Assembly: GCF_036195045.1 (NCBI RefSeq)
Contig: NZ_CP108100.1
Location: 1,736,001 to 1,800,000 of the forward strand
Direction: 5' to 3'
From: Streptomyces sp. NBC_00236
GTDB lineage: Bacteria > Actinomycetota > Actinomycetes > Streptomycetales > Streptomycetaceae
DNA length: 64,000 nt
Of the stretch, positions 1 to 8,398 are shown one piece after another. A program made the translations under genes and the position numbers. Each line of letters opens with the position of its first letter. Position 1 is the stretch's first letter. The notes under the pieces are model-generated. The model did no database searches and was not told where the DNA came from. It worked only from the letters and a program-made list of their open reading frames with translations.

Positions 1-694
1 CCACCCGAAGGCCCTGGTCGCCGAGAAGCTCAAGGTGCTCACGGCCGTCGAGCTGCCGGACGACCTGGGCAAGCACACCGTGCGCGGTCAGTACGCGCAC
101 GCGTGGCAGGGCGGCGAAGAGGTCCTCGGCTATCTGGAGGAGGACGGTATCGACCCCAAGTCGAAGACCGACACCTTCGCCGCGATCAAGCTGACGATCA
201 ACAACCGCCGCTGGGCGGGCGTGCCGTTCTACCTCCGTACCGGAAAGCGGCTCGGCCGCCGGGTCACGGAGATCGCGGTCGTCTTCAAGCGCGCCCCGTA
301 CCTCCCGTTCGAGTCCGGGGCGACGGAGGAGCTGGGCGGCAACGCCCTGGTCATCCGGGTCCAGCCGGACGAGGGCGTGACCGTGCGGTTCGGCTCCAAG
401 GTGCCCGGCACCTCGATGGAGGTCCGGGACGTGACGATGGACTTCGCCTACGGCGAGTCCTTCACCGAGTCCAGCCCGGAGGCCTACGAGCGGCTCATCC
501 TCGATGTGCTGCTCGGCGACGCCAACCTCTTCCCCCGCCACCAGGAGGTCGAACTCTCCTGGAACATCCTCGACCCGATCGAGCAGTACTGGGACAAGCA
601 CGGCAAGCCCGCGCAGTACCCGGCGGGCACCTGGGGCCCGGCCGAGGCGGACGAGATGCTCGCACGAGACGGACGGAGCTGGCGCCGGCCATGA
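1..694 (+). CDS. zwf: Glucose-6-phosphate 1-dehydrogenase, C-terminal part
   Basis: This is the last 230 residues of an enzyme of about 500. The frame is open from base 2, so the start lies outside the window. The enzyme oxidises glucose 6-phosphate to 6-phosphogluconolactone with NADP+, the entry step of the oxidative pentose phosphate pathway. The C-terminal substrate-binding and dimer domain is recognisable by RWAGVPFYLRTGKRL (about residues 71-85 of this fragment) and the family ending around YPAGTWGPAEAD. The stop overlaps the opcA start in an ATGA, and opcA overlaps pgl in a GTGA, so the three genes form one translationally coupled operon covering the first two pathway steps plus the dehydrogenase assembly factor. 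Partial only because the window begins here. Confidence 0.97.
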   Translation, partial: HPKALVAEKLKVLTAVELPDDLGKHTVRGQYAHAWQGGEEVLGYLEEDGIDPKSKTDTFAAIKLTINNRRWAGVPFYLRTGKRLGRRVTEIAVVFKRAPYLPFESGATEELGGNALVIRVQPDEGVTVRFGSKVPGTSMEVRDVTMDFAYGESFTESSPEAYERLILDVLLGDANLFPRHQEVELSWNILDPIEQYWDKHGKPAQYPAGTWGPAEADEMLARDGRSWRRP

Positions 695-1707
695 AGATCG
701 ATCTCACGGAAACCACTTCCAGCAAGATCAACCAGGCGCTGGTGTCGGCCCGTCGTGCCATCGGCACCCCGGCGATCGGCATGGTGCTCACGCTGGTCAT
801 CGTCACCGACGAGGAGAACGCCTACGACGCTCTCAAGTCGGCGGGCGACGCCTCGCGCGAGCACCCTTCCCGGATCATCGCGGTGATCAAGCGGGTCAGC
901 CGTTCGCCGCGCAACCGGCGTGACGCCCGGCTGGACGCCGAGGTCCGGGTCGGCTCCGACGCGGGTACCGGCGAGACCGTGGTGCTGCGGCTCCACGGCG
1001 AACTGGCCAACCACGCCCAGTCGGTCGTCCTGCCACTGCTGCTGCCGGACGCCCCGGTCGTGGTCTGGTGGCCGGAGGCCGCGCCCGCCGATCCGGCGAA
1101 GGACCCGCTGGGCGCGCTCGCCCAGCGCCGGATCACGGACGCCTACTCGGCGGAGCAGCCGAGCGCCGAACTGTCGGTGCGCGCGAAGTCGTACACCCCC
1201 GGGGACACGGACCTGTCCTGGACCCGGATCACGCCGTGGCGGTCGATGCTGGCCGCCGCACTCGACCAGCAGGCCGTGGACGTCGTCTCGGCGACGGTCG
1301 AGGGCGAGGCCGAGAACCCGAGCTGCGAGCTGCTGGCCATGTGGCTCGCGGACCGGCTCCAGGTCCCGGTCGAGCGCACCATGTCCGGCGGCCCCGGTCT
1401 GACGGCCGTCCGGATGGAGACCAAGTCCGGCACGATCGTGCTGGACCGGGCCGACGGTTCGCTGGCCACCCTCTCCATGGTGGGTCAGCCGGACCGCGCG
1501 GTGGCGCTCAAGCGCCGGGAGACCGCGGAGCTGCTCGCCGAGGAGCTCCGCCGGCTCGACCCGGACAACACGTACGAGTCGTCGGTGAAGTTCGGCGTGG
1601 AGCGGCTCGGGGAGGCGGCGAAGCCCAAGGCCGCCGCACCTTCCGGCCAGACCGCGCCCGCCGCCAAGAAGACGGCCGCGCCGGCGAAGAAGGCGGCGTC
1701 GAAGTGA
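691..1707 (+). CDS. opcA: Glucose-6-phosphate dehydrogenase assembly protein OpcA
   Basis: A 338-residue cytoplasmic protein of the OpcA family, which in cyanobacteria and actinobacteria is needed for assembly or redox activation of glucose-6-phosphate dehydrogenase. The N-terminus (MKIDLTETTSSKINQAL) and the central VVWWPEAAPADPAKDPLG segment are family-typical. The ATG overlaps the zwf stop (ATGA), which decides the start; the open frame continues upstream but only as antiframe sequence inside zwf. The last 30 or so residues form a low-complexity tail rich in Ala, Lys and Pro (APAAKKTAAPAKKAASK), a basic tail of the kind often added to streptomycete proteins. Its stop overlaps the next start. 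Confidence 0.95.
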   Translation: MKIDLTETTSSKINQALVSARRAIGTPAIGMVLTLVIVTDEENAYDALKSAGDASREHPSRIIAVIKRVSRSPRNRRDARLDAEVRVGSDAGTGETVVLRLHGELANHAQSVVLPLLLPDAPVVVWWPEAAPADPAKDPLGALAQRRITDAYSAEQPSAELSVRAKSYTPGDTDLSWTRITPWRSMLAAALDQQAVDVVSATVEGEAENPSCELLAMWLADRLQVPVERTMSGGPGLTAVRMETKSGTIVLDRADGSLATLSMVGQPDRAVALKRRETAELLAEELRRLDPDNTYESSVKFGVERLGEAAKPKAAAPSGQTAPAAKKTAAPAKKAASK

Positions 1708-2489
1708 GCGTCGTCCCGCAGCTCGTCGTGCACCGCGACAAGGAGCTGATGGCGCAGGCCGCGGCGGCCCGGCTGATCACGAAGATCGTGGACGCCCAGG
1801 CCGCACGCGGTCACGCCTCGGTGGTGCTCACCGGCGGCCGTAACGGCAACGGCCTGCTGGCCGCGCTCGCCGACGCGCCCGCCCGGGACGCGATCGACTG
1901 GTCGCGGCTCGACCTGTGGTGGGGCGACGAGCGGTTCCTGCCGGACGGCGATCCGGAGCGCAATGTCACGCAGGCCCGCAAGGCCCTGCTGGACTCGGTG
2001 CCGCTCGACCCGTCCCGGGTGCACGCGATGCCCGCGTCGGACGGGCCCTGCGGCCAGGACGTCGATGCGGCAGCGGCCGCGTACGCCGCCGAACTGGCCG
2101 CCGCGGCCGGTCCGGAGGACCACGGTCCGGTGCCGGTGTTCGACGTGCTGATGCTGGGCGTCGGCCCCGACACGCATGTGGCCTCGCTCTTCCCGGAGCT
2201 GCCCGCGGTACGGGAGACCGAGCGCACCGTCGTCGGTGTGCACGGGGCGCCCAAGCCGCCGCCCGTCCGCGTCTCGCTGACGCTGCCCGCCATCCGGGCG
2301 GCACGCGAGGTGTGGCTGCTCGCCGCGGGCGAGGACAAGGCGGAGGCCGCGGCCATCGCCCTGTCGGGTGCCGGGGAGATCCAGGCCCCGGCTGCCGGTG
2401 CCTACGGTCGCAGCCGGACGTTGTGGCTGCTGGACGCGGCGGCGGCCTCGCAGCTGCCGCGCGCCCTGTACCCGCCGGCGTCCGCCTGA
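1704..2489 (+). CDS. pgl: 6-phosphogluconolactonase
   Basis: 261 residues, the usual size for the Pgl/DevB family. It hydrolyses 6-phosphogluconolactone to 6-phosphogluconate, directly after zwf in the pathway and in the operon. Motifs seen: LTGGRNGNG near residue 36 (phosphate-binding turn), WWGDERFLPDGDPERN near residue 72, and LGVGPDTHVASLFPELP near 151 carrying the catalytic region. The GTG start overlaps the opcA stop (GTGA). A two-part hairpin follows the stop and probably ends the operon. Confidence 0.95.
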   Translation: MSVVPQLVVHRDKELMAQAAAARLITKIVDAQAARGHASVVLTGGRNGNGLLAALADAPARDAIDWSRLDLWWGDERFLPDGDPERNVTQARKALLDSVPLDPSRVHAMPASDGPCGQDVDAAAAAYAAELAAAAGPEDHGPVPVFDVLMLGVGPDTHVASLFPELPAVRETERTVVGVHGAPKPPPVRVSLTLPAIRAAREVWLLAAGEDKAEAAAIALSGAGEIQAPAAGAYGRSRTLWLLDAAAASQLPRALYPPASA

Positions 2490-2510
2490 CCCCCCGTCAG
2501 CGGTACGCCT

Positions 2511-2550
2511 CGCAGGCCCGGTTCGCTCCTCGGAGCGTGCCGGGCCTGCG
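2511..2550 (+). terminator. Hairpin terminator after pgl
   Basis: An 11-bp outer stem (cgcaggcccgg / ccgggcctgcg) encloses a second 6-bp stem (cgctcc / ggagcg) with a 2-base loop. It follows the zwf-opcA-pgl operon and ends 18 bases before the next start. There is no U-tract, as is usual in streptomycetes. Confidence 0.7.
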
Positions 2551-2568
2551 GCGTGAAAGGCTCGTCCC

Positions 2569-2925
2569 ATGCATATCGGAAGCGTGGTGATGGGCGCGTC
2601 GGACGTACGGCGTGCGGCGGCGTTCTGGAAGGCGGCGCTCGGTTACGTCGAGCGCGAGCCGCTCGCCGAGGACTGGGTCGTGCTGGTCCCGGCAGAGGGA
2701 CCCGGACCGGCGGTGTCGCTGGGCCTGAGCGATGTCCCGGTGCAGGAGGTCCCCCGGGTCCACGTCGACCTGTACACCGAGGAGCAGGACACCGAGGTGG
2801 CCCGGCTGCTCGCGCTCGGCGCCGTCCGGGTCGACTGGAAGCTGTACCCGCCGGACCCGGACTTCGTGGTCCTCGCGGACACCGAGGGCAACCGCTTCTG
2901 CGTCATCGACACGACGCACGGCTGA
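2569..2925 (+). CDS. VOC-superfamily (glyoxalase-like) protein
   Basis: 118 residues with the vicinal-oxygen-chelate fold pattern: a short strand (MHIGSVVMGASDVRRAAAFW), a helix, then a second module ending VLADTEGNRFCVIDTTHG. The ending DxxGNRFCVID is typical of glyoxalase/bleomycin-resistance-like proteins of this size, which work as dimers. The usual metal ligands are only partly evident (N-terminal H2, the Glu of the VDLYTEEQD strand), so substrate and activity cannot be assigned. A purine-rich gaaagg lies 8 bases before the ATG. It is flanked on both sides by hairpins and is probably monocistronic. Confidence 0.8.
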   Translation: MHIGSVVMGASDVRRAAAFWKAALGYVEREPLAEDWVVLVPAEGPGPAVSLGLSDVPVQEVPRVHVDLYTEEQDTEVARLLALGAVRVDWKLYPPDPDFVVLADTEGNRFCVIDTTHG

Positions 2926-2929
2926 CCGG

Positions 2930-2977
2930 GGCTCGTTCCCCGGCCCGCGCCCCTTCGGCGGAGCCGGGGAACGAGCC
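2930..2977. terminator. Bidirectional hairpin between convergent genes
   Basis: A perfect 15-bp inverted repeat (ggctcgttccccggc / gccggggaacgagcc) with an 18-base loop fills the gap between the VOC gene and the convergent PH-domain gene. It ends exactly at the latter's stop codon, so it can serve both strands. Confidence 0.75.
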
Positions 2978-4495
2978 TCACTCCCCCGGCGGGTTCCGCT
3001 CCAGAAAGGGCTCCAGCAGCCCCGGCACGGCCTCGGAGGCGAAGGCGAGGCCCTCGGACGCGTCCGCGTCGTACACCGTGTAGGCACCCGCTCCCGCGGC
3101 CGTCGTCGCGGTGATGTTCAGTACCCCGGCCCGTCGCTGGAAGTACGACTGCCGGACCGTCCAGCCGATCACCCCGGCCCGCTCCAGCGCGGCGGTGGAG
3201 CGGCGCAGGGTGCCCGAGCGGGTCACCAGGTAGCCGCCGCTGAGGGCATGACCGAGACCGCGGTAGGCGTCGCGCGCCAGCAGCACCCCGACGGGCAGCC
3301 CGACGGCCGCGCAGCCGAGCGCGGTCCAGAGCAGGACCGGCGTCAGCAGGGCGCCGAGCAGGGCCTGGACCAGAACGGGTACCAGGACCGCCCAGTACGC
3401 CCGGCGCATCCGGCGGCCGCGCGCGGCGGGCGGATGCGCCGTCAGCGCGGCACCGGTCGGGGACACCGCCTCACGCAGCACCGCGGCTGCGGCCCCGTCG
3501 GCTACCTGCCGGGGAGCGGCGGGCAGCAGGGTGTTGTGGTCGCCGTGCTGTTCCTCGTCGTCCTTGGCCAGTCCGGTGGTGATGGCGTCGACCCGGGCGG
3601 CGCCCAGGAGCCGGACGCCGAGCGGCTCGACGAGGTCGACGCCGCGCAGCCGCCGCTCCTCGATGGAGACGGACCGGGAGGTGAGCAGTCCGCGCCGGAT
3701 GCGCAGGGTGCCGCCCGGTTCGCGTTCGAGGCGGTAGTTCCACCACATCTCGACCCAGAGCCCCAGCGCGCCCACGACGCCGGCGAGCGTCGCGGCGAGC
3801 ACGACGAGCACGATCACGGAGGGCAGGGAGAAGTCCCGCAACCGGTCGCTCGCCCACTCGATCACCTGGCCCTGCGCCCCGAACCAGTCGCTGACCTGCA
3901 GCACGGCCCCAGCCGCGGCGCCACCGAGTGCCGGGGCGACGAACGAGACCGGTGCGTAGCGGATCCAGCGCGGGTCGAGCGTGACGAGTTCGCCCTCGCG
4001 GTGGCTGCCGGACGCCTCGGTGAGGCCGCGTTCCAGGAGCGCGCGGCGCAGCCGTTCGCCCTCGGCGCGCAGGACCGGGTCGAGTTCCAGGGTGGAGTCG
4101 TCGCCGTGGTGCTCACCGGTGCCGATGCGGACGGTGACGAGGCCGAGGATGCGCTGGAGCAGGTGGGCGGTGAGGTCGACGCTGCGGATGCGTTCCCGTG
4201 CGAGGGAGCGCTTCCTGATGAGCAGGAGGCCGGTGTGGAGCTCGACCCGGTCGGCGCCGACGCGGTAGCGGGTCCGGCGCCAGCGCAGGTAGTCGGCGCC
4301 GGCGCTGCCCGCGATCAGCAGGGCCGCGCCCGCCGCCACCCAGCTGACGGCGGCGGCGAACCCGAACCGTCCGGAGAGCCCGAGCGTGGTCGGTACGGCG
4401 GCTCCGGCCGCCACGCCCGCCGTGACGAGGGCGGTGGCCAGGACCGTACGCCGGTCGAGCCGGCGCCAGTCCCCGGGCGGGGCGGCGGTGCTCAT
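2978..4495 (-). CDS. Membrane protein with repeated bacterial PH (bPH2) domains, YdbT-like
   Basis: 505 residues. It has paired hydrophobic helices near the N-terminus (about 17-40 and 45-70), more pairs near 165-245 and 360-415, and between them the beta-rich segments of YdbT-type bPH2 domains: YRVGADRVELHTGLLLIRKR (about 77-96) and the related stretches near 270 and 430. Bacillus YdbS/YdbT proteins of this architecture are membrane proteins linked to stress and bacteriocin resistance. Its biochemical role is unknown. The start overlaps the stop of the upstream one-domain partner by 4 bases, so the two are coupled and probably form a complex. Confidence 0.85.
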   Translation of the reverse strand: MSTAAPPGDWRRLDRRTVLATALVTAGVAAGAAVPTTLGLSGRFGFAAAVSWVAAGAALLIAGSAGADYLRWRRTRYRVGADRVELHTGLLLIRKRSLARERIRSVDLTAHLLQRILGLVTVRIGTGEHHGDDSTLELDPVLRAEGERLRRALLERGLTEASGSHREGELVTLDPRWIRYAPVSFVAPALGGAAAGAVLQVSDWFGAQGQVIEWASDRLRDFSLPSVIVLVVLAATLAGVVGALGLWVEMWWNYRLEREPGGTLRIRRGLLTSRSVSIEERRLRGVDLVEPLGVRLLGAARVDAITTGLAKDDEEQHGDHNTLLPAAPRQVADGAAAAVLREAVSPTGAALTAHPPAARGRRMRRAYWAVLVPVLVQALLGALLTPVLLWTALGCAAVGLPVGVLLARDAYRGLGHALSGGYLVTRSGTLRRSTAALERAGVIGWTVRQSYFQRRAGVLNITATTAAGAGAYTVYDADASEGLAFASEAVPGLLEPFLERNPPGE

Positions 4496-4995
4496 GTGGC
4501 GTCACCGGGGGTGTCCTGGGTGATCCGGGTCAGCCGCTCGGCGAGCTCGGCCGCCAGCTCGTGGTCGAGGCCCTCGATCCGGACGGGGCCCTTGGACGAG
4601 GCGGTGGTGACGGTGACCGTGGCGAGCCTGTAGAGCTGTTCGAGGGGGCCGCGCACGGTGTCCACGGTCTGGATCCGGGACATCGGCGCGATCCGCCACT
4701 CCTGCCACAGCACCCCCGTCCGGACGTACACCGCCTCGTCGGTGACCTCCCAGCGGTGCGTACGGAACCACCAGAGGGGGACGAGGACGGCGCAGCCGGT
4801 ACCGAGGACCGCGAGCGCGGCGGCGGACAGCAGCAGCCAGGGCCGGGCGGACGGGATGAACACGCCCAGCACGGCCAGGACCACCACCGGCAGTGCCGTC
4901 AGCAGCAGCCACTGTGTCCGCCACCAGCCGACGGCCCGCGGGTCCAGCGTGTGTGCCGGAGCCCGCAGCCGTACGTCCCCGCCCCCCTCGGCCAT
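4492..4995 (-). CDS. Single bPH2-domain membrane protein, YdbS-like
   Basis: 167 residues: a cytoplasmic N-terminal segment, two membrane helices (about 31-50 and 53-75, with LLLTALPVVVLAVLGVF and LLLSAAALAVLGTGCAVLV), then one bPH2 domain starting at HRWEVTDEAVYVRTGVLWQ and ending in the RLTRITQDTPGDAT tail. This is the usual YdbS layout, partnered with the larger YdbT-like protein that begins 4 bases before its stop. Together they form a two-gene operon transcribed away from pgi's 3' end. Function unknown beyond the family. Confidence 0.85.
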   Translation of the reverse strand: MAEGGGDVRLRAPAHTLDPRAVGWWRTQWLLLTALPVVVLAVLGVFIPSARPWLLLSAAALAVLGTGCAVLVPLWWFRTHRWEVTDEAVYVRTGVLWQEWRIAPMSRIQTVDTVRGPLEQLYRLATVTVTTASSKGPVRIEGLDHELAAELAERLTRITQDTPGDAT

Positions 4996-4999
4996 GCGC

Positions 5000-6661
5000 T
5001 CAGCGCCCCCGCAACTCGCGGTAGGCGGTGACGAGCGCGGCGGTCGAACTGTCCAGCTCCTCCGCGCCCTTGCCCTCGGTCAGCACCGGCTCGATCTTCT
5101 TGGCGAGGACCTTGCCGAGCTCGACGCCCCACTGGTCGAAGGAGTCGATGTTCCATACGGCGCCCTGGACGAAGACCTTGTGCTCGTACAGCGCGATGAG
5201 CTGGCCGAGCACGGACGGGGTCAGCCGGTCGGCGAGGATCGTCGTCGTCGGGTGGTTGCCGAGGAAGGTCTTGTGCGGCACCAGTTCCTCGGGGACGCCC
5301 TCGGCGCGCACCTCGTCGGGGGTCTTGCCGAAGGCCAGGGCCTGGGTCTGGGCGAAGAAGTTGGCCATCAGCAGGTCGTGCTGGGCGACCAGGCCGGGCA
5401 GCAGTGCGTCGACCGGCTCGGCGAAGCCGATGAAGTCGGCCGGGATGACCTTGGTGCCCTGGTGGATCAGTTGGTAGTAGGCGTGCTGGCCGTTGGTGCC
5501 GGGGGTGCCCCAGACGACCGGACCGGTCTGCCAGTCGACCGGATTGCCGTCCCGGTCCACGGACTTGCCGTTGGACTCCATGTCGAGCTGCTGCAAGTAC
5601 GCCGTGAACTTGGACAGATAGTGGCTGTAGGGCAGCACGGCGTGCGACTGGGCGTCGAAGAACGCGCCGTACCAGACACCCAGCAGGCCCAGCAGCAGCG
5701 GGACGTTCTCCTCGGCCGGGGCGGTGCGGAAGTGCTCGTCGACGAGGTGGAAGCCGTCGAGCATCTCGCGGAACCGGTCCGGACCGATGGCGATCATCAG
5801 CGAGAGGCCGATGGCCGAGTCGTACGAGTAACGGCCGCCGACCCAGTCCCAGAACTCGAACATGTTGGCGGTGTCGATGCCGAAGTCGGAGACCTTCTCC
5901 GCGTTGGTCGACAGGGCCACGAAGTGCTTGGCCACCGCGTCATGACCCGCCCTCAGACCCGTCAGGAGCCAGTCACGGGCCGAGGTGGCGTTGGTGATCG
6001 TCTCGATCGTGGTGAAGGTCTTCGACGCGATGACGAAGAGCGTCTCGGCCGGGTCGAGGTCGTGCACGGCCTCGTGCAGGTCGGCGCCGTCGACGTTGGA
6101 AACGAAGCGGACGGTGAGCGAGCGGTCCGTGAAGGAGCGCAGCACCTCGTACGCCATGGCGGGTCCGAGGTCGGAGCCGCCGATGCCGATGTTGACGATG
6201 TTCTTGATCGGCTTGCCGGTGTGGCCGGTCCACTCGCCGGACCTGACACGGTCGGAGAAGGCGGTCATCTTGTCGAGCACGGCGTGCACGGCGGGCACCA
6301 CGTTCTCGCCGTCGGCCTCGATCACGGCATCGCGCGGGGCGCGGAGCGCGGTGTGCAGGACGGCGCGGTCCTCGGTGGTGTTGATCTTGTCGCCGCGGAA
6401 CATCGCGTCCCGCAGCTCGGCGACCCCGGTGGCCCCGGCGAGCTCACGCAGCAGCCGGAGCGTCTCGTCGGTGACCAGTTGCTTGGAGTAGTCGACGTAC
6501 AGGTCACCGACGCGCAGGCGGTATTCCGTGCCGCGCTCGGGGTCGTCCGCGAACAGCTGTCGCAAATGGGTCTTCCCGAGCTGCTCACGGTGCTTGCCCA
6601 GCGCGGTCCATTCCGGCGTCTGGTTGAGCCTGGTTCGGCTTTGTGCGTTCATCCCGGACAT
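5000..6661 (-). CDS. pgi: Glucose-6-phosphate isomerase
   Basis: Interconverts glucose 6-phosphate and fructose 6-phosphate in the cytoplasm. The protein is about 550 residues, the normal bacterial length. Family motifs seen: [35 protein letters not shown] (sugar-phosphate site), the catalytic region [20 protein letters not shown], and the C-terminal [17 protein letters not shown] signature with its Lys. Two in-frame ATGs are close. The one at 6661 has GAGAAGAAG 7 bases upstream and is chosen; the one at 6652 ([11 protein letters not shown]) gives a 550-residue protein and cannot be excluded. Sited with zwf and the glycolytic trio, so this stretch gathers upper sugar-phosphate metabolism. Confidence 0.96.
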   Translation of the reverse strand: MSGMNAQSRTRLNQTPEWTALGKHREQLGKTHLRQLFADDPERGTEYRLRVGDLYVDYSKQLVTDETLRLLRELAGATGVAELRDAMFRGDKINTTEDRAVLHTALRAPRDAVIEADGENVVPAVHAVLDKMTAFSDRVRSGEWTGHTGKPIKNIVNIGIGGSDLGPAMAYEVLRSFTDRSLTVRFVSNVDGADLHEAVHDLDPAETLFVIASKTFTTIETITNATSARDWLLTGLRAGHDAVAKHFVALSTNAEKVSDFGIDTANMFEFWDWVGGRYSYDSAIGLSLMIAIGPDRFREMLDGFHLVDEHFRTAPAEENVPLLLGLLGVWYGAFFDAQSHAVLPYSHYLSKFTAYLQQLDMESNGKSVDRDGNPVDWQTGPVVWGTPGTNGQHAYYQLIHQGTKVIPADFIGFAEPVDALLPGLVAQHDLLMANFFAQTQALAFGKTPDEVRAEGVPEELVPHKTFLGNHPTTTILADRLTPSVLGQLIALYEHKVFVQGAVWNIDSFDQWGVELGKVLAKKIEPVLTEGKGAEELDSSTAALVTAYRELRGR

Positions 6662-6764
6662 CAGCCCACTTCTTCTCGTAACCGCAGTTCCCCGCTGCCC
6701 CTCCAACTTAATTGATCAGGGCGGCGGACGGGACAACGGCGGGCTGCGGCACGGCAGAAGCGTT

Positions 6765-6795
6765 CCGGCCGGACACCCTGGGGGTGTCCGGCCGG
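6765..6795 (-). terminator. Hairpin terminator after the rbpA-family gene
   Basis: A perfect 14-bp stem (ccggccggacaccc / gggtgtccggccgg) with a 3-base loop, 30 bases beyond the stop of the RbpA-family gene on the minus strand and upstream of pgi. It separates the two transcription units. Confidence 0.75.
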
Positions 6796-6825
6796 TGAAC
6801 AACTTCTACTGGGGCACGAGAGGGT

Positions 6826-7161
6826 TCAGATCTCGCCGCGGAGTTTGGCGAGGGCCTCCGCGAGGATCGCCTCACCGTCCGCGTCGCTGCGGCGCTCGCG
6901 CACGTACGCGAGGTGCGTCTTGTACGGCTCGGTGCGCGGCGGGTCCGGCGGGCTGTCCCGGTCCTGGCCGGCCGGGAATCCACAGCGCGGGCAGTCCCAG
7001 GTCTCCGGTACCTGCGCGTCATGGGCGAAGCTCGGCTGCGTCTCGTGCCCGTTCGAGCACCAGAAGGAGATGCGGGCCCGGGGCGCGGACTCGCCGCGCT
7101 CGGCCTCCCCCATCGGCCCCGCTCCGACCCGGCTTCCCCGGATCGCGTTGCCACTTGCCAC
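6826..7161 (-). CDS. RbpA-family RNA polymerase-binding protein
   Basis: 111 residues. RbpA binds the principal sigma factor and the RNA polymerase beta subunit in actinobacteria and stimulates initiation. Family features seen: an N-terminal RGSRVGAGPM basic linker-like segment, a central four-ligand zinc pattern (C-SNG-H, then CPRC), and the C-terminal KTHLAYVRERRS, matching the sigma-interaction helix (THWDMLLERRS in classical RbpA). The sequence diverges clearly from the main streptomycete RbpA as I remember it (which begins SERALRGTRLVV), so this is more likely the second paralogue, sometimes called RbpB. A GGGAG sits before the ATG. Alone in its transcription unit. Confidence 0.85.
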   Translation of the reverse strand: MASGNAIRGSRVGAGPMGEAERGESAPRARISFWCSNGHETQPSFAHDAQVPETWDCPRCGFPAGQDRDSPPDPPRTEPYKTHLAYVRERRSDADGEAILAEALAKLRGEI

Positions 7162-7269
7162 GGTCGTAACTCCCTGCGTGATGGTGCTCGAAGATGCCCC
7201 AGTCTACGTAAGGCCCAACGCGCGTCCAGTGGTTGGAGTTACACCCTCACCGGAATCGCGTACGACGGG

Positions 7270-7506
7270 TCAGTTGTCCAGCTTGATGAGCAGACCAAGC
7301 ACCACGATGCATGCGAACCAGCCCAGACCGACCACGACGGTGATCCGGTCGAGGTTGCGCTCGGCGACCGAGGAACCGCCGACGGAGGACTGCATTCCGC
7401 CACCGAACATGTCGGAAAGGCCGCCGCCCTTCCCCTTGTGCATCAGCACCAGCAGCATCAGCAGCAGGCTGAAGACGATCAGGGCGATCTCGAACCCCAA
7501 AATCAC
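7270..7506 (-). CDS. secG: Preprotein translocase subunit SecG
   Basis: 78 residues with two membrane helices: residues about 2-22 (LGFEIALIVFSLLLMLLVLM) and 54-75 (VVVGLGWFACIVVLGLLIKL). They are joined by the conserved glycine-rich KGKGGGLSDMFGGGMQSSVGGSSVAERNLDR region, cut here into its recognisable parts HKGKGGGLSDMFGGG and AERNLDR. It is the small accessory subunit of the SecYEG channel. It follows tpiA in the same direction, the arrangement common to many Gram-positive bacteria, but a strong hairpin lies between them, so expression may be partly separate. Confidence 0.96.
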   Translation of the reverse strand: MILGFEIALIVFSLLLMLLVLMHKGKGGGLSDMFGGGMQSSVGGSSVAERNLDRITVVVGLGWFACIVVLGLLIKLDN

Positions 7507-7551
7507 GGCTGGTCCCTACTTTCCGGAATTCCTGACTGCATGTGCGAACAA

Positions 7552-7583
7552 CGGGGGCCGGGAGGCTGCCCTCCTGGCCCCCG
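7552..7583 (-). terminator. Hairpin between tpiA and secG
   Basis: Arms at 7552-7565 and 7570-7583 pair over 14 positions with one G-T wobble. The hairpin lies 32 bases after the tpiA stop and 45 before the secG start, so it may end or attenuate the glycolytic transcript. Confidence 0.65.
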
Positions 7584-7615
7584 CAAGGGTACGACGGATC
7601 CGCGCTAGCGCATAC

Positions 7616-8392
7616 TCACTGGTCGCGGAAGCGGACGATCTTGACGAACTCGTCGGCGTCCAGTGCGGCGCCGCCGATCAGTGCGCCGTCCACATCGGGC
7701 TGCGCCATGATCGCGGCCACGTTGCCGGACTTCACCGAGCCGCCGTACTGGATGCGGACCGCGTCGGCCAGCTCCTGCGAGTACAGCTCGGCCAGGCGGA
7801 CACGGATCGCACCGCAGACCTCCTGCGCGTCCTCGGGGGTGGCGACCTCGCCGGTGCCGATGGCCCAGACCGGCTCGTAGGCGATCACGATGGTCTCGGC
7901 CTGCTCGGCCGGGATGTCCTTGAGCGCGCCGTCGAGCTGGGCGAGCGTGTACGCGACCTGGTCACCGGCCTTGCGGATGTCCAGGCCCTCACCGACGCAC
8001 AGGATCGGGGTCAGGCCGTGCTTGTAGGCGGCCTTCACCTTGGCGTTGCAGACCTCGTCGGTCTCCGCGTGGTACTGGCGGCGCTCGCTGTGGCCGACGG
8101 CGACGAAGGTGCACTTCAGCTTGGCGAGCATGGGGCCGGAGATCTCACCGGTGTACGCGCCGGAGTCGTGCGCCGAGATGTCCTGGGCGCCGTACTTGAT
8201 CTTCAGCTTGTCGCCGTCGACCAGCGTCTGCACGGAGCGCAGGTCGGTGAAGGGCGGCAGGACGGCGACCTCCACGGCGTCGTAGTCCTTGTCGGCCAGG
8301 GCGAAGGCGAGCTTCTGGACGTGGGCGATGGCCTCGAGGTGGTTGAGGTTCATCTTCCAGTTGCCCGCCATCAGCGGGGTGCGAGTGGTCAT
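7616..8392 (-). CDS. tpiA: Triose-phosphate isomerase
   Basis: 258 residues, normal length. Interconverts dihydroxyacetone phosphate and glyceraldehyde 3-phosphate. Catalytic elements seen: N and K of GNWKMN (residues about 11-16), H of VGHSERR (about 99-105), and E of [10 protein letters not shown] (about 170-179), followed by the phosphate-binding [11 protein letters not shown] and [10 protein letters not shown]. It starts 6 bases after the pgk stop, so gap, pgk and tpiA read as one run covering the triose section of glycolysis. Confidence 0.97.
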   Translation of the reverse strand: MTTRTPLMAGNWKMNLNHLEAIAHVQKLAFALADKDYDAVEVAVLPPFTDLRSVQTLVDGDKLKIKYGAQDISAHDSGAYTGEISGPMLAKLKCTFVAVGHSERRQYHAETDEVCNAKVKAAYKHGLTPILCVGEGLDIRKAGDQVAYTLAQLDGALKDIPAEQAETIVIAYEPVWAIGTGEVATPEDAQEVCGAIRVRLAELYSQELADAVRIQYGGSVKSGNVAAIMAQPDVDGALIGGAALDADEFVKIVRFRDQ

Positions 8393-8398
8393 GAAAGG

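Noticed and set aside
103..690. Upstream extension of the opcA frame into zwf
   Set aside because: The upstream part is out-of-frame zwf sequence. The ATGA overlap and family N-terminus place the start at 691.
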